Source of the DNA: Polytrichum commune
Taxonomy: Eukaryota > Streptophyta > Polytrichopsida > Polytrichales > Polytrichaceae
DNA length: 64,000 nt
Direction of reading: 5' to 3'
Assembly: GCA_950295325.1 (NCBI GenBank)
Contig: OX485803.1
Location: 10,664,001 to 10,728,000 of the forward strand
The notes beneath the pieces were generated by a model, which worked only from the letters and a program-made list of their open reading frames with translations, searched no databases and was not told the origin of the DNA. Of this stretch, positions 23,216-35,063 are shown piece after piece (the first letter of the stretch is position 1; the number at the start of each line of letters is the position of its first letter). Both the position numbers and the translations under genes were made by a program.

Positions 23216-24940
23216 GTGCTCTATATTTCCTAGCGGCATTTAAATTTAGCACAAGTTTAGAAAGAGCAATAAGTGTGAGTGTGGATATAAGTTATATCCA
23301 TTTTGAATTGTCAACCAAACTTAACTATAGGCTTCATATCAGCTAGGTTTTTATTCTTCAATTTATGTTGACCATCGCTGACAAACTGACAAAATCACTT
23401 GTATGGTTTCAATTGCAGTTCATTTGGGAAAATCACATTGCATGTTTAGCCGATAGGTACTTGATATGCTAGAAAATATTGTTTGTTTTAATGCTCATGA
23501 CTCCATCAATTGAAGCAAGATGAATGAGACCTTGTGTGAAAATCATACTGAAGTTAATGAACCATAACTCACCTTTATAGCTTAAATGGCATGCTACTTG
23601 GAGTGAATGATGATTGTAGATGATGACCACCTCCACTCATGGCAATTAAGTATTGACATTTTGGTAGAATTTATGACCACGTGCATTAAAGAGGCACACC
23701 TTGTGATTTTAATTGTTTTTTGTCAATGGATTAGTGGCATTAATCTAACCGCCTTCAATGGGTACATTATTCCTAGCAATGCTCTCCATTGATGACTCTC
23801 ACAGGATAGGAGGTACCTAAACTTACTAAATATTGTACCATGTAGTAATTGGTTGTCTAGGTGCGATAATCTCCTAATTTTTCACCCAAAATTCAGCTCC
23901 AAATTGGTCACTTGTCAGGTTTGGTACCCTAATGCTTAGTTTCCACTTCAATAAGTTCACTTGGAAGAATTAAGTGCAACTTGCACTTGCCATGTTTCAT
24001 CTTGGTATGAAGATATTTGATATCCTCAAATTGAGGTCTTATGTTTTAAACATAAAAAAAATTTCAATAAGCGTTGGAGCACATAGGAGTTCTAAGAATA
24101 TGCATGTCACATGTTTGCATAAAGACATCAAAGTAGGCGGGTGTCTTCCGGTCTCAAGGTAGATGACTCTTGTTCAATTCTTTCTCCTAATATTAGGACA
24201 AATATATTTGAGTGGTCTGTGGTTTGTGTGGCACCAAGAACAGTTACCAAAAAGAAATATGTTTAAAAGAGATTAGCTTGTGTGCTCAATATATGATATC
24301 TATTCTAGGCATGGGGTTGACACTCCCCAGAAAATTAGAAGCTACGTGCGGCCAAAAACATGGTTTCTTTTCTATGGTATCAAAAAAATTGCAGCAATTA
24401 CAAAATACAATAGGCCCCACTCAATATGTGACGTTGAGTTCAAGATAATGTAGATTGTTAACTTCACATTATTTCTAAGATACCATGGTATAAGTCATAT
24501 AGCATCGGTCTATGGTTTTGTGATAAAAGCAATTCATCTTGTTCTTGAGTGCACATATCTATTTTGGGTATCTTTTTGTTTTGTTATGTGGAGTTCTAAA
24601 ATTGCTTTGAAGCTAAACCGCATTGCAATAAATTTTTGGCTCTTCCTTTCGAGATGGTTTTAGAAATAAGCCAAAGTTTGGCCTCGTGTGGAGGTTAATC
24701 ATATGGCATAGCGCTCTTGTGACAAGCTGCTTGTTGATTTATAATAAACATATGGTTCATGAAAATGACCCATCCCGGTGTTTCAAAGTAATTGAGGTAC
24801 TACAAAATATGGACAGTTAGAAAAGCACTTAGTTGAATGGGTCATTTAATTTCTTGTCGCCTTGGTAATACCCCCCAAACAATAACACCCTTGTTGCACG
24901 TGGCCCCCATAAGTCTGACTAAGTGTCAACCCCAAGATTC
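23216..24940. other. Gene-free stretch
   Basis: No coding segment. A left-half fragment of the R2/M1-type repeat is suspected at about 24205-24330 (TTTAAAAGAGATTAGCTTGTGTGCTCAATAT). Otherwise unassigned. Confidence 0.4.
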
Positions 24941-24944
24941 TAGG

Positions 24945-25172
24945 TTGAATAGTCAACATAAATGAGAGGACCCATACGTCAACCATTTAATGAGCACAAG
25001 AATCTTCACTTTGATGATGAATAAGATGTTCATATGAGCTCTAAAATTTTGAAGAGAATGGCTACGACCTCGGTTTGGATTTGCAAACCATCTTGTACTA
25101 ATTGCGTGTTTCATGTCCTAGGAGAGAACTTGTGGACTAGTCGGAAAAAGTAACCATTTAGAACCCATCTAG
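24945..25172 (+). repeat. R2 dispersed repeat, right part
   Basis: Matches 3900-4105 and 59430-59640 through ATAAGATGTTCATATGAGCTC, AACCATCTTGTACTAATTGCGTGTTTCAT and GTAACCATTTAGAACCCAT, with small differences. Confidence 0.65.
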
Positions 25173-25198
25173 AATTCTATGTTATGTGTAGTCCAAAC

Positions 25199-25803
25199 TA
25201 CAATACAATCTAACCTCGTTAATACGATGCTCATTTATACGACACCCTCGATATTACGACACATTTTTGCGCGACTAGACTTTTCAGTTCAAAACTCCCT
25301 CTTTTATACGGCTACGACACTCGATAATGCGGCATTAAAAAATCTCCGTTTTGTCGTATTAAAGACGTAGTTAATGCTAAAGTTTTTTTCATCTATGTTA
25401 TGTACATCTAAAATACATCCATTTTCACTTGGGAAGTACTTGGGAATTTCACTTACAATTGGGAACTCAATAATATTGAGGGTTATTAGTGTAGAATGGA
25501 CATGGTTGGGGTTAGAGTGGCCTGCAACACCAAAAATCTTTGGACTCCTATTTCAAGAGTTCTTGAGAATATTTGTGTTTATTTAAAGTTACAAGTTATC
25601 ATTCCATACCATCTATATTGCTTAAACTCGTTGTATATATTTTTAAGCGCATATTACTTATGTTTTCGTATTTACTCAATAATACGACAACTTTATGCCA
25701 TTTGTCATATTATTGAGAAGACGACACCTCAATTATACAACTTTTTTTTGTGTTTCCCAAACGTGTCATACTAAAGAGGGAGAAGAGTAAGAGGGACTGC
25801 AAT
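25199..25803. mobile_element. pogo/Tigger-like non-autonomous element, copy 1
   Basis: The left end is rich in AACCTCGTTAATACGA and CGATATTACGAC words. The right end carries their inverse (TCATATTATTGAGAAGACGACACCTC). Such repeated (G)ATAATACGA subterminal words are typical of pogo/Tigger elements. It aligns with 27657-28393 over most of its length. No transposase frame. Confidence 0.65.
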
Positions 25804-26078
25804 ATCCCAACTCTTGGGAACCAGGCCATCAATCTGAGTTGGTTGGACCATCTTAAGATCTGACAAATTATTGGTTCTGGGAAAACACAAGCTCATGACA
25901 TCATGACTAACATGGCCACGTCATCAAATCATCAATACCGATTAGGTCCGGCTGGCAAACATGAAAAAATAATAATAATTTAAAAAAAAATTGGCATCTC
26001 AGAAGGTGGCTCGCAATGAACACTAGCTAGCTAGGTACATATCATACCATGTATTTTATATGTTCTGCGTCATCTTCA

Positions 26079-26266
26079 TTTTATTTTATTTTTGAGACAG
26101 AAGGCCGACAGGCCAGCGCCAAAGCACAGGAGGCAATTCACCACCTGACAAGTTTTCCGTCAAGTAGAGAGGAGATTTCACAGCCGGGATTCGAACCGCC
26201 AACCTCTTCCTTGAGATTTGGGTATCCCTCTACCATCACCCGGTAGTTTAAGGTCATCTCGGACCC
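26079..26266 (-). mobile_element. tRNA-derived SINE with target-site duplication
   Basis: On the minus strand there is a Pol III A box-like TGATGGTAGAGGG (about 26226-26238) and a perfect B box GGTTCGAATCC (26197-26187), spaced as in tRNA genes. An unrelated body follows, then an A-rich tail (CTCAAAAATAAAATAAAA) at the left end. It is flanked by an exact 18-bp direct repeat TGTTCTGCGTCATCTTCA at 26061-26078 and 26267-26284. This is the signature of LINE-assisted retroposition. The exact duplication suggests a fairly recent insertion. Family not recognised. Confidence 0.85.
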
Positions 26267-26384
26267 TGTTCTGCGTCATCTTCAGAATCAACCTTGTTTT
26301 GACACAATTGGTTATCATTGGGGATGCCATCTCAATATGAGCTTCAATTTAAATAACACTAATCAGATGTGAGACCATGCATAC

Positions 26385-26521
26385 CATTATTCAGATCCAT
26401 AACAATGTTGTGCGGGACCGACAATATTCCACATAATATTTTTCATATTCAGTTTGAACATGGAAAATATTATGTGGAATATTGTCAGTCCCACATAACA
26501 TTGTTATGGATCTGAATAATG
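26385..26521. repeat. Long fold-back: 62-nt arms, 13-nt loop
   Basis: The left arm 26385-26446 and right arm 26460-26521 are complementary except at four positions, all transitions (two at CpG). The outer end reads CATTATTCAGATCC. Transcribed from either strand it would form a long stem. It could be a fold-back transposon, a recent small-RNA precursor, or a MITE with a lost interior. No other copy was seen in this window. Confidence 0.85.
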
Positions 26522-26580
26522 TCAAGTGTTACCGTGGGTTCACGTATTCATAACATCAAGTGACAAGTCTAGAATGACCT

Positions 26581-26630
26581 TCTCGAAAGAGCATCAAATT
26601 GGTGTGCACCGGTTTGATGCTCCTTCGAGA
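26581..26630. repeat. 50-nt near-perfect palindrome
   Basis: TCTCGAAAGAGCATCAAATT pairs with GGTTTGATGCTCCTTCGAGA with three differences, and the centre GGTG-TG-CACC also pairs, leaving almost no loop. It lies 60 bases after the larger fold-back. Confidence 0.8.
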
Positions 26631-26820
26631 GCAAAGGTGGCGTTACCTTTGAGTTTTGCTTAGGCTATTTTGAATTTATTTGGGTAGTTATTTTCATTAC
26701 TAAGAATTAATTATGTCGGTTCTAGGACAAAACTAATGCTAAGTGGTAGTAAAGGTTCTAATCTAGGCCAAACAAGAATCTAAACACATTTAATAGCTAT
26801 ACTGCAACGGAAAAAGTTGG

Positions 26821-27057
26821 TGGGATCAATGATCGGGGAGAACCTGCAATTAGTTACAAATGAACCGGTTGAGTTTGAGAAATAACCGGTTGAAGTTCGA
26901 GACTGCATGAAAATTATCGATCATTCTAGAGGAATTTATAGAATATACCCCAATTTAATCAAGGAAAACCGGAGGATGTCAACATGTAACCGGTTGGACT
27001 TGCAAACACTCAAATCTCAACCGATTATGCCCAAAAATCTCCTTGATCATTGGGTGG
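26821..27057 (-). mobile_element. M3 element, full-length reverse copy
   Basis: Ends ATCAATGATCGGGGAGA and TCTCCTTGATCATTGGG form a terminal inverted repeat. The interior is rich in AACCGGTTGA words and matches 22910-23135 and 33712-33900 in inverse. No coding capacity. Confidence 0.7.
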
Positions 27058-27372
27058 GATCAAAAAGATACTTGCACTTTCTTGAAAAGTCTTCCCAACG
27101 AAAACCACATTGGAAACCATTTCGACACCTTTTTGAAGATATTATATTTGGTTAATTGCCTATTCATTCACCCTAGCTTTGCAAGCTTTTGCCTTCTTGT
27201 CGAGGTAATATTGTGGGTACTCAATGGGTACCCCGCTAGCATTGCTACTTAATATTATGTTCACTTGGAATCGTTCCTAAAGGGATACCCTAGGGATACC
27301 CATGCACCCGGATTCATCTTGAAATTGGGCTTTGCTCGAAATTTGTTAAGGGAGTGGAAGTTGTGTGAAGTT

Positions 27373-27426
27373 TAGTCTAGTGGTTACCGCCGGTTGGGGG
27401 TTTCGGGCTCGATTCCTTGCAAGCTC
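27373..27426 (+). repeat. tRNA-like head with A and B boxes, probable SINE remnant
   Basis: TAGTCTAGTGG (27373-27383) fits a Pol III A box and GGCTCGATTCC (27416-27426) fits a B box, 32 nt apart. The flanking bases do not fold into a tRNA acceptor stem, so a functional tRNA is unlikely. A tail and target duplication were not found. Confidence 0.45.
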
Positions 27427-27656
27427 AAAATGATAGAGAAATAACAACATGTGCATATGCCCACAACAAGAGTGCAAGACCTTATGTTAGTAGCCTAGAC
27501 GCCTAGACTTGAAGGTGTGGCCACATATGTGGGAGAAGCTAGCTTATGCTAGTCTACCTACGCCATGCCACGTGGCCCCATATATTTGGTATTACACATT
27601 GTGCGACTTTAATAAATTAATATTAATATCATTGATGCAACATGGGGTATTGGCTC

Positions 27657-28393
27657 TACAGTCTGAACTCGTTAATACACTCGGTTATACAGCACCCTCA
27701 ATATTACGACACATTGTTGCGCGACCAAACATTTTAGTTCAAAACTCCCTCTTTTATACGACTACAACATTCGATAATGCAACATTTAGAATCTCCGTTT
27801 TGTCATATTAAAAGAGGTTGTTAATGCTAAAATTATTTTCATCCATGTTATGTACATCTAAAATACATCCATTTTCACTTGGGATCTACTTGGGAACTTC
27901 ACTTACCATTGGAAACTTAATGATAATTAGGGTTACTAGTGCAGAATGAACATGGTCAGGGTTAGAGTGCCCTCCTGCCTAGACTATGTTGCTAAACGTC
28001 ATGCATCATTGTTGTCTAGTTTCTTATTAGAGAACTCTTTATATTTTGGTGTTAATAAAATTATTCGTTCTCAAAACTTAATTGGGAATTTAGATAAGAT
28101 GACAGTTGCTAACTTGGGTAGGCAACACTAGAGATCTTTAGACTCCTATTTCAAGAGTTCTTGAGAATATTTGCATATGTTAGGAGTTATAAGTTACTAT
28201 TTCATACCATCTATATTGCTTAAACTCCTTGTATATATATTTTAAGCTCGTATTACTTACGTTTTTGTATTCCCTCAATAATACAACAACTTTACGCCAT
28301 TTGTCATATTAATGAGAAGACGACACCTCGATAATACACCCTTTTTTTGTGTATCCCAAACGTGACATACTAAAGAGGGAGAATAGTACATAG
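27657..28393. mobile_element. pogo/Tigger-like non-autonomous element, copy 2
   Basis: Begins TACAGTCTGAACTCGTTAATAC and aligns with 25199-25803, including TTCAAAACTCCCTCTTTTATACG and GTACATCTAAAATACATCCATTTTCACTTGGGA (with small gaps). Relative to copy 1 it has about 150 extra bases at about 27972-28122, either an insertion here or a deletion in copy 1. Confidence 0.65.
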
Positions 28394-28399
28394 TTGCCC

Positions 28400-29100
28400 C
28401 GGGACTCCCAAATGTATGGCCAACGTGCCACATCCCTAGTCTTGTGTGGTAACACTCCTAAAATTCATTAAGAAACCCGGTTTGAAAATATTAACATGGT
28501 TGTTAAGTTGTTGGTTGATGTTATGTGCTCGTGTCATTTGTATTCATGAAATAGAAATGCCCGCATATAAGGTATGTGTGCCTTGTGTGAGCACTTTTGA
28601 CTCCACACAATCATTTGGCATTGGATCAAAGAGTTGAAGAACTCATTTTGCTAGCAATTCTAAATGACAAAAAAAATATCATGAAGAAATCTGCAATCAG
28701 GGGAGTATCCATTTCAAGTGCAAATTTCCATGCTAAACAAATTGGTCTTCTAGTGGGGGCCATTATGAGGTTCACGTGTGTTTAGAAGGGTATTTATGTG
28801 TGCATACTTAGGTTTCACATGGAATCCAACATGCACGTGTTGTGTTTGAAACTTTGCCTATGAGGCAGACATCCCTTAAGGTAAGCAAGGATGCCGCCTA
28901 ATTTAGAACTCATCTCAAACATACACCTATATGTAAGTGGCGTGTTGTTAGGTTTGAAACTAAAAATGGACACCAAGAAGATACATGTTTAAAATAGATT
29001 GGAGTGGATAATTTGCAAATTGTACATAATGGACGGTATTATTCCACCTAGCATTGTACAAATATACATGATAGTATGAATTTTAAAGGAGAGGTTAATG
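28400..29100. other. Gene-free stretch
   Basis: No coding segment. A possible R2 fragment near 28940-29010 (GGACACCAAGAAGATACATGTTTAAAATAGATTGGA). Otherwise unassigned. Confidence 0.35.
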
Positions 29101-29499
29101 TATTGTAGTGCCCCCCTGTCAGCCATAAACCCCCACCCTTATGCGCCATAGTCCGGGTGAGAACCCATGGCTCACATGTCAATGATCTATCCCTTTGTCG
29201 TTAGAATCCCACTCCCAAGACTCCTCCAGTTTTATGTTGAACTCACAATTCTTTATTCAAAGATCACTCGTGATCAGTATTCAAGAATACTTTTTCTAAT
29301 TCCCTTGTGGGCATCTCCAACACCATCCCTTCTCTAATCTTCCCCACACAACAACAAGCTAGCTAACTACTTAACCACAATCCTAATGGCCTTAGTGCAC
29401 ATCATCCACACTTGATGTTGGCCCATCCCCATTATCCTAAACTACTCAACCCATGACAACCCCAATGTTTTAAATCTTACTTAACTTCCTAGCCTAATC

Positions 29500-30480
29500 C
29501 AACATACATTTGATTATTGCAAGTAGCTGCTGGCCTCTTTCAGCCCTTGCAGCCCCCCTCTGTTACGTCCCAACGTTCCCATGTGACCTGCCACCAAGAG
29601 TTGCGTTCCCAATGTTGCTCCCTTGTTGGATCAACCTCCTGGCTGTGTGACTGTGGCCCTCGGAGGATGGCAGAGATCGGTGCCGAATGCAATAACCCAG
29701 TTTCCCTTCGGCCGCGCCCCAACATCTAGACCCACCTTCACATTCACCCCTTCTGGATCTGAATCTTAGGCCCCCACATTGATTCAGCTTAGGGGATGCT
29801 CTCACTCTTGAGCCATTCGGCTGAGTTGAGCTCAGTGCCATTAGTTTCTGTTCGAACAGAGCATTCTTCACCCATTCCTACCCGAATCTGAACTTACACT
29901 CACAGTCGCTTGCGGCAGCTATCAATACGTGCACAGCCAACTAAGAGTTTTGAATGCAATGCCCAATCCTACCTTGAGCTCAAATCTCTGAGTAGGGAGG
30001 CTCTTTTATTAGTGCCTCTCCCGAATCCTCACTGATCCTTTGAGGACTCTCAAGCCCACTTCCAGCAAATTCCTTTCTACCACTCTGTGACTATTCTGAT
30101 GCAATGTGCCAGTGCTAGCCTATCTGCTTCGGCAGCCTCCCTCTCAGTCAGGTCGCCTCAATTTTGTGATGAATCTGGCTACATTCGGCGGCGGTTGCCT
30201 CGCAAGGCTGAGAACTGCTTTTTTCATTCGGTTTCCTCCCTCACCCTCGGTCAATGCAACATCAGCTTGATGTTGCCATCTCTTAGCCGTGCAGATAGAT
30301 CCACCACTTCCAGCGGGGACCCCCTGCCCCCTTCGCCAGCCGCAACCTCCTTAATTCTGTAACCTCTGAGAGAGAATGCCGAGGTCGGGAGCGGCCTTCT
30401 GAGGCCTCCCCTGCTGCCGAAAATCCAGCACCTGCTCTCCCTTTGAATCTGACCCCCCTCCCTTAAACTAACTCATTGAA
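29500..30480. other. C-rich block of unknown nature
   Basis: Base composition changes sharply to C-rich and CpG-containing sequence. Open frames on both strands are short and low-complexity (30087-30362 plus, 29563-29871 minus), with no recognisable domain. On the minus strand TAATAAAAGAGCC near 30020 looks like a TATA box. Together with the composition, this would fit part of an LTR or a dead promoter or CpG island, but no paired LTR was found. Confidence 0.35.
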
Positions 30481-32100
30481 AGCCTAAAACAACCAATAAC
30501 CCCCCAGTCCAAGCCTTGACAATGGAAGCAAAAGCAACCTAAATCCCACCACCTCCTTAATCAAAGCCATTCCGAGCCGTAACAACGACACACACTAATT
30601 ATTAAATATCTAATTACCAAATTACACACACTCAATCCCTTTAGCTTACAAGGACATTTAAGTAAAAGCCTCACTTTTTTTATGTTTTAACCCATTCATT
30701 GTCAACACCAAGCCTAGGATTTAATAATTTCCAGAACTAAAAACTCATGTGGGCACCAATTTGGGCTCACACCCCCCCCCTCTCTCTCTCAAGGATTTTC
30801 ATATTAAGACATGTTATGTCATCCAAGTGTCCCTCATAGCCCCCAAAAGTTCACATGTATTCTTTCAAGTAGCAATACTTGTCATGCCCCGTGTCACACT
30901 TTAGTGACTTTGTCAATAAAATTTGAGTTACGAGCATATATGCAAGGAATGGATTTTAAAATTTGGTCCCCCCGCCCCCTAAATCATTGATATGTTGTAT
31001 ACATAGTTAAAGTAATTTATTGTAGAAGCTCAAAACTTCTATATACATACTAGAGACTATTGTCTAGTATATGACTGTGTATGATTCTGTGTATAGTCTT
31101 CTTTTTGGTGATGAAAAATTGGTATATAGGGAGGTTCTCATAAGGGGTCCCGCACACATGTGGCTACCACCCTTAATGAAGAGTTCGCCCCTTAAGTTGT
31201 AGGCTCAATAGCTCCTCAATAGTGAACATAATTGGGGGCCCAATATTGACCATTTAATGGGATTCAATTAATCATACGGTTTGCATATCAAGTTTGAAAG
31301 TAGATAGTATGGCATCATGCTATGTTATTTCTTGGGTCTACTCCGAAACAACCATTGGAGTCTTATGCTTGAGCCCCTACTTCCGAAGTAAGCTTCATGA
31401 CATGACCGGGACTCTGGATCGGGGGGGGGGATGATGAAAATGCACAGAAACGTTATGTATGCAAGTTGTTTTTATTTGTAGCCTTGTTGAACCCTAATTC
31501 AAGATCAGAGACCCATATTTAGTCCAATGAAACCCAAATGAAATGAATTAACAACAGACTTGAGAGCGACATGTTTTTACAACAACCACCTTGAAAGGTG
31601 TTGTGAAGTAACATCCCAACTTCAAGTGGTCACATCCAACCACGAGGGGTACCACGCCCCTTCCTATGGTCTTCATCCATGTTTTGGGGGGTCCCACATC
31701 GAATTCATGTGGCTCTAATTCCTATAACAAACTAATTCCCACCACATGCATCAATGAAATATAAAATCAAATTAAAAAAAAAAAACAAACAGATAGATAG
31801 ATTCTCTTGACTAACATCACCCTCATGACATTATTGCACAAACTTCAAAGTAGACGGGAAACCAATTCTTGCAATTCCATTTTTAGTTAGAGGAAGCGGA
31901 CTCTCGATGTGCGTCCAATAATTTCCAAATTAAACTCCATTTCAAAATTCGCATCACGTATCTCTCCACCATCTACATATAGGGTTAGTTGCGTGCTTGA
32001 ATCCTTGGGTACCGAGTCAAGCTTAACCCCGTTAATAACACATCTTGGCTAAGGTGTATACGGCCTAGAATGGACACACTTTCTTGATTAACCCGCTTCT
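30480..32100. other. Gene-free stretch
   Basis: No coding segment. It contains an R2-like fragment near 31205-31300 (AACATAATTGGGGGCCCAATATTGACC), a G10 run at 31421-31430 and a small hairpin CCACCTTGAAAGGTG near 31587. Confidence 0.4.
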
Positions 32101-32105
32101 CCTCA

Positions 32106-32598
32106 TACAATACACCCTCTATAAATGTTAGGCTCTGGAGTAAAATTTTCCTAACATTTATAGTGAGTTAACATTGTAACAGTTATAAAGGGAGCTTTTT
32201 GAATGCTTAACAAATATAAATTCATTACAATTATGGAGGGAGAGTTTTGCAAAATTATCATATATAAAATATGTGTATCAAATCAATCTTTTATTTTTAT
32301 GAAACAAAATAAGAATCAATATAGTCTAGATGAATAATTTGATCACAAAAGTCAAATTTGGTGGCTTTTGCCACTTTGAAAGGTTGTGAGTCAATGTAAT
32401 GGATGTCATCACACAATATTGGATGTATTTCGTAGGTTAACATTTATAAGTGGAAAATTAACAAAGAGGGGAGTAAATTATTGTTAACATTTAACATAGT
32501 TAACATTCTAGTTAGCAATATGAGGGGAGTACGATTTTGTTAACAAATATAATGAGTTAACGTTTATAAGTGTAACATTTATCGAGGGTGGACTGTAT
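32106..32598. mobile_element. Tigger-like MITE
   Basis: The left end TACACCCTCTATAAATGTTA (32111-32130) is mirrored by the right end TAACATTTATCGAGGGTGGACTGTA (32572-32596). Several subterminal TTAACATTTATAA words repeat in both directions. CAGT-type termini next to TA fit the pogo/Tc1-mariner group. Non-coding. Confidence 0.7.
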
Positions 32599-32599
32599 A

Positions 32600-33710
32600 T
32601 GACACACGTGATCATTAACATATGATTAGTGTATTCAAACAAGGGTGTGACCATTTTCCTTGAATAGTTTTTGGAGCTTGTATGTATATCCTTTTCATCA
32701 TGAAAGTGAATTAATTTTCTTCTTGAATGACCATGAAGGTTTTAAAGCTAGTTTTGCTTGATCGATGCATTTGACACTGTGTTTAACACAACTTGTTATA
32801 TAAAGGAATGGAATATAAAATAATATCTAAACATCACTAGTAGAAAATTATTCCAAAAAAAGAAACTGCAGCCAAAATCGGTATATTAATGCAACAAATA
32901 CCTTTCCAATGGTATATTATACGCCTCCAATTTCATAAAAATATGTAGTTGTTTAGCAACGGCATATCATGCTGGTCAAAAGAACCGCAGTCGATTTCGG
33001 CTACGATTTTTTTGGACATAGTTTTCTACTAGTGCATACACATTATATATTTACTTCTAGGTCATTTCTACGAGTCCAAAACCCTCGTGATATCAACAAG
33101 AGTAGACACGATAAGGTTTCGTGTAGTGTACTAGCCTCTTTCAAATGGAGGCCATCTGTACCGCTTAGAGCTAGACACCCACCTCTTTGAACTATGCCCC
33201 ACCACTATTTAATATGACTGAGGTAAAGAGGGCCTAGTAAAAGTATGACCCCAATAGGCTTATGGGCAATTCATCTCAAGTGCATCCCTCTGAACTAATT
33301 CATGGCAATTGATACTAACACCGGGGTCAAATAATCAATACAAGACATCTATAGGCTCTAAAGTAATGGATTGGGTTTTCACTTGAGTAATAGTGGTAGG
33401 AGCCCAACTTAAAGAGGTCCTTTGTACTAGAGAGAGGGATTTATCGTATATGAGCGAACCTCTCATCCATCCAACATCTAAACTTGACCCCCTATAGGTC
33501 CGTTGCCGATTCATCACAAATAGCCTCGATTACACTAATTTGAGGTCGTTAAAACTAATTCCAATGTCAAATCAACTAAAATAAGCAACCTCCATACTAC
33601 ATACTATGTTTTACTATAGACTACATATTTTTATGTTGGATGAATGAGAGGTACGCTCGTATACGACAATTCCCTCTCCCTCCCTTTGTGCTTGATCCAC
33701 CACTAGTGTC
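32600..33710. other. Gene-free stretch
   Basis: No coding segment. Near-duplicated words (CCGATTTTGG/CTGCAGCC types) at about 32865-33005 suggest a small decayed inverted element. Otherwise unassigned. Confidence 0.35.
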
Positions 33711-33711
33711 T

Positions 33712-33900
33712 GGGGAGATTTTTGGGCATAATCAGTTGAGATCCTAGTGTTTCCAAGACCAACCAGTTACTTGTTGACACCTTTCGGTCTTTCTATGTTA
33801 TTGAGGACTATTTTTAAAATTCCCCTTAATTGTTCGGCAATTTTCTTGAAGTCTTGAACTTCAACCGCCTATTCCTCAAACTCAACCAATTTATCTGTAA
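33712..33900 (+). mobile_element. M3 element, directly abutting an M2 element
   Basis: Matches 22910-23100 through GAGATTTTTGGGCATAATCAGTTGAGATCC and TTGAACTTCAACCGCC, with small gaps. Its right terminus is missing, replaced by the M2 element that starts at 33901. Confidence 0.6.
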
Positions 33901-34300
33901 CTACCCTAAACATTGTATTTAGTGCCACCAATTCTATTTGTCTTGCTCAAAACTAATTGTGAACCGCCCGTATAGTGTCATCAACACTTAAAGTAAACCT
34001 AACATTATTTACCATTCCTAGTGAAAATATTCACGCATTATGTATTTACATTGTTGCAATTAGTATCACTTACTAATTGATGTTTCATCCAAATTTCAAT
34101 CTTTCATGACATAATTTCGTTACAAAAATGTTAGGATGCAAAATATACCAAACTTTGTTTCAATAATTGACATAGATATCATCCAAATTTCAATCATGCA
34201 TGACAATACTCGTGCACTTATTCTATAAGAAGTGTCATTAGAAAAGTCACCACCATGACACAAAAATACCCTATGACACTAAACACAATATTTAGTGTAG
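33901..34300 (+). mobile_element. M2 element, full-length copy
   Basis: The left end CCTAAACATTGTATTTAGTG and right end ACACTAAACACAATATTTAGTG show the family's terminal palindromes. The interior matches 17702-18052 and contains a duplicated ATCATCCAAATTTCAATC segment. Confidence 0.75.
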
Positions 34301-34489
34301 CGGTCAATTCTCCCCATTCATTGTCCACCACCACCACTCATCTCTAGAGCCGGCTATGGAAATGGGAGTGTCAATTTGCACAAAACCTCGCATATTCTAA
34401 TGCATGAGAATCCCAATTTTCTATCATCGAGGAGGATGCTTAAAGTCCTTTCCGGAAATGCCGCCCTCTGAGGTGGCCACATCACTTCC

Positions 34490-34512
34490 TAGGGTTAGGG
34501 TTAGGGTTAGGG
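34490..34512. repeat. Short interstitial telomere-type tract (TTAGGG)4
   Basis: TAGGGTTAGGGTTAGGGTTAGGG: four six-base units, the second such tract in the window. Again this is the six-base unit, not TTTAGGG. Confidence 0.85.
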
Positions 34513-35063
34513 CAAGGATAGATTGTGCACGTACCTAAACCCATATTCAGTACCCACCTGCCACCCAAACGCCAAGGCCAACTGCACCAAATATGAGCTT
34601 ATAGCATCCTCACAGAAGAACGAAAGATAATGTTACAACCCTCCAAACAACATTTGCAACATTTGGGTCTTCTTCCATCCCTCCCGTAGGTCCATACAAA
34701 TTACCCCCATCTCCGATAGAAATACTCCCTTTTTTACACGTATAGGTGGCCCACCTACGTAATATATTAGGTCGGTATATGGTAAATACTTTACATCACA
34801 ATGGTGAGAGAGAATTATCACATATAAGCGATGTGCTTCTTGTTCATCCGGAAAAAATAGCTATGAAATAGTATGTAGGTTAGAAAGTTCTTGTTCAATG
34901 CTAATTTGACACCATAATTAGCTTCAAAGATCCTAAATTAGTGTACTATGCATCCACATTCAAAACGCATCAACCACAAACCGCAAGGGAGGAGGGGTGG
35001 GTTAACATGGATGGATGAGAGGTATGTTTGCAAGCAACGATTCCTTCTCACCCATCACAACAT

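Noticed and set aside
26187-26240. Functional tRNA gene on the minus strand
   Set aside because: A and B boxes are present, but there is no acceptor-stem pairing, and an A-tail plus target duplication shows a SINE.
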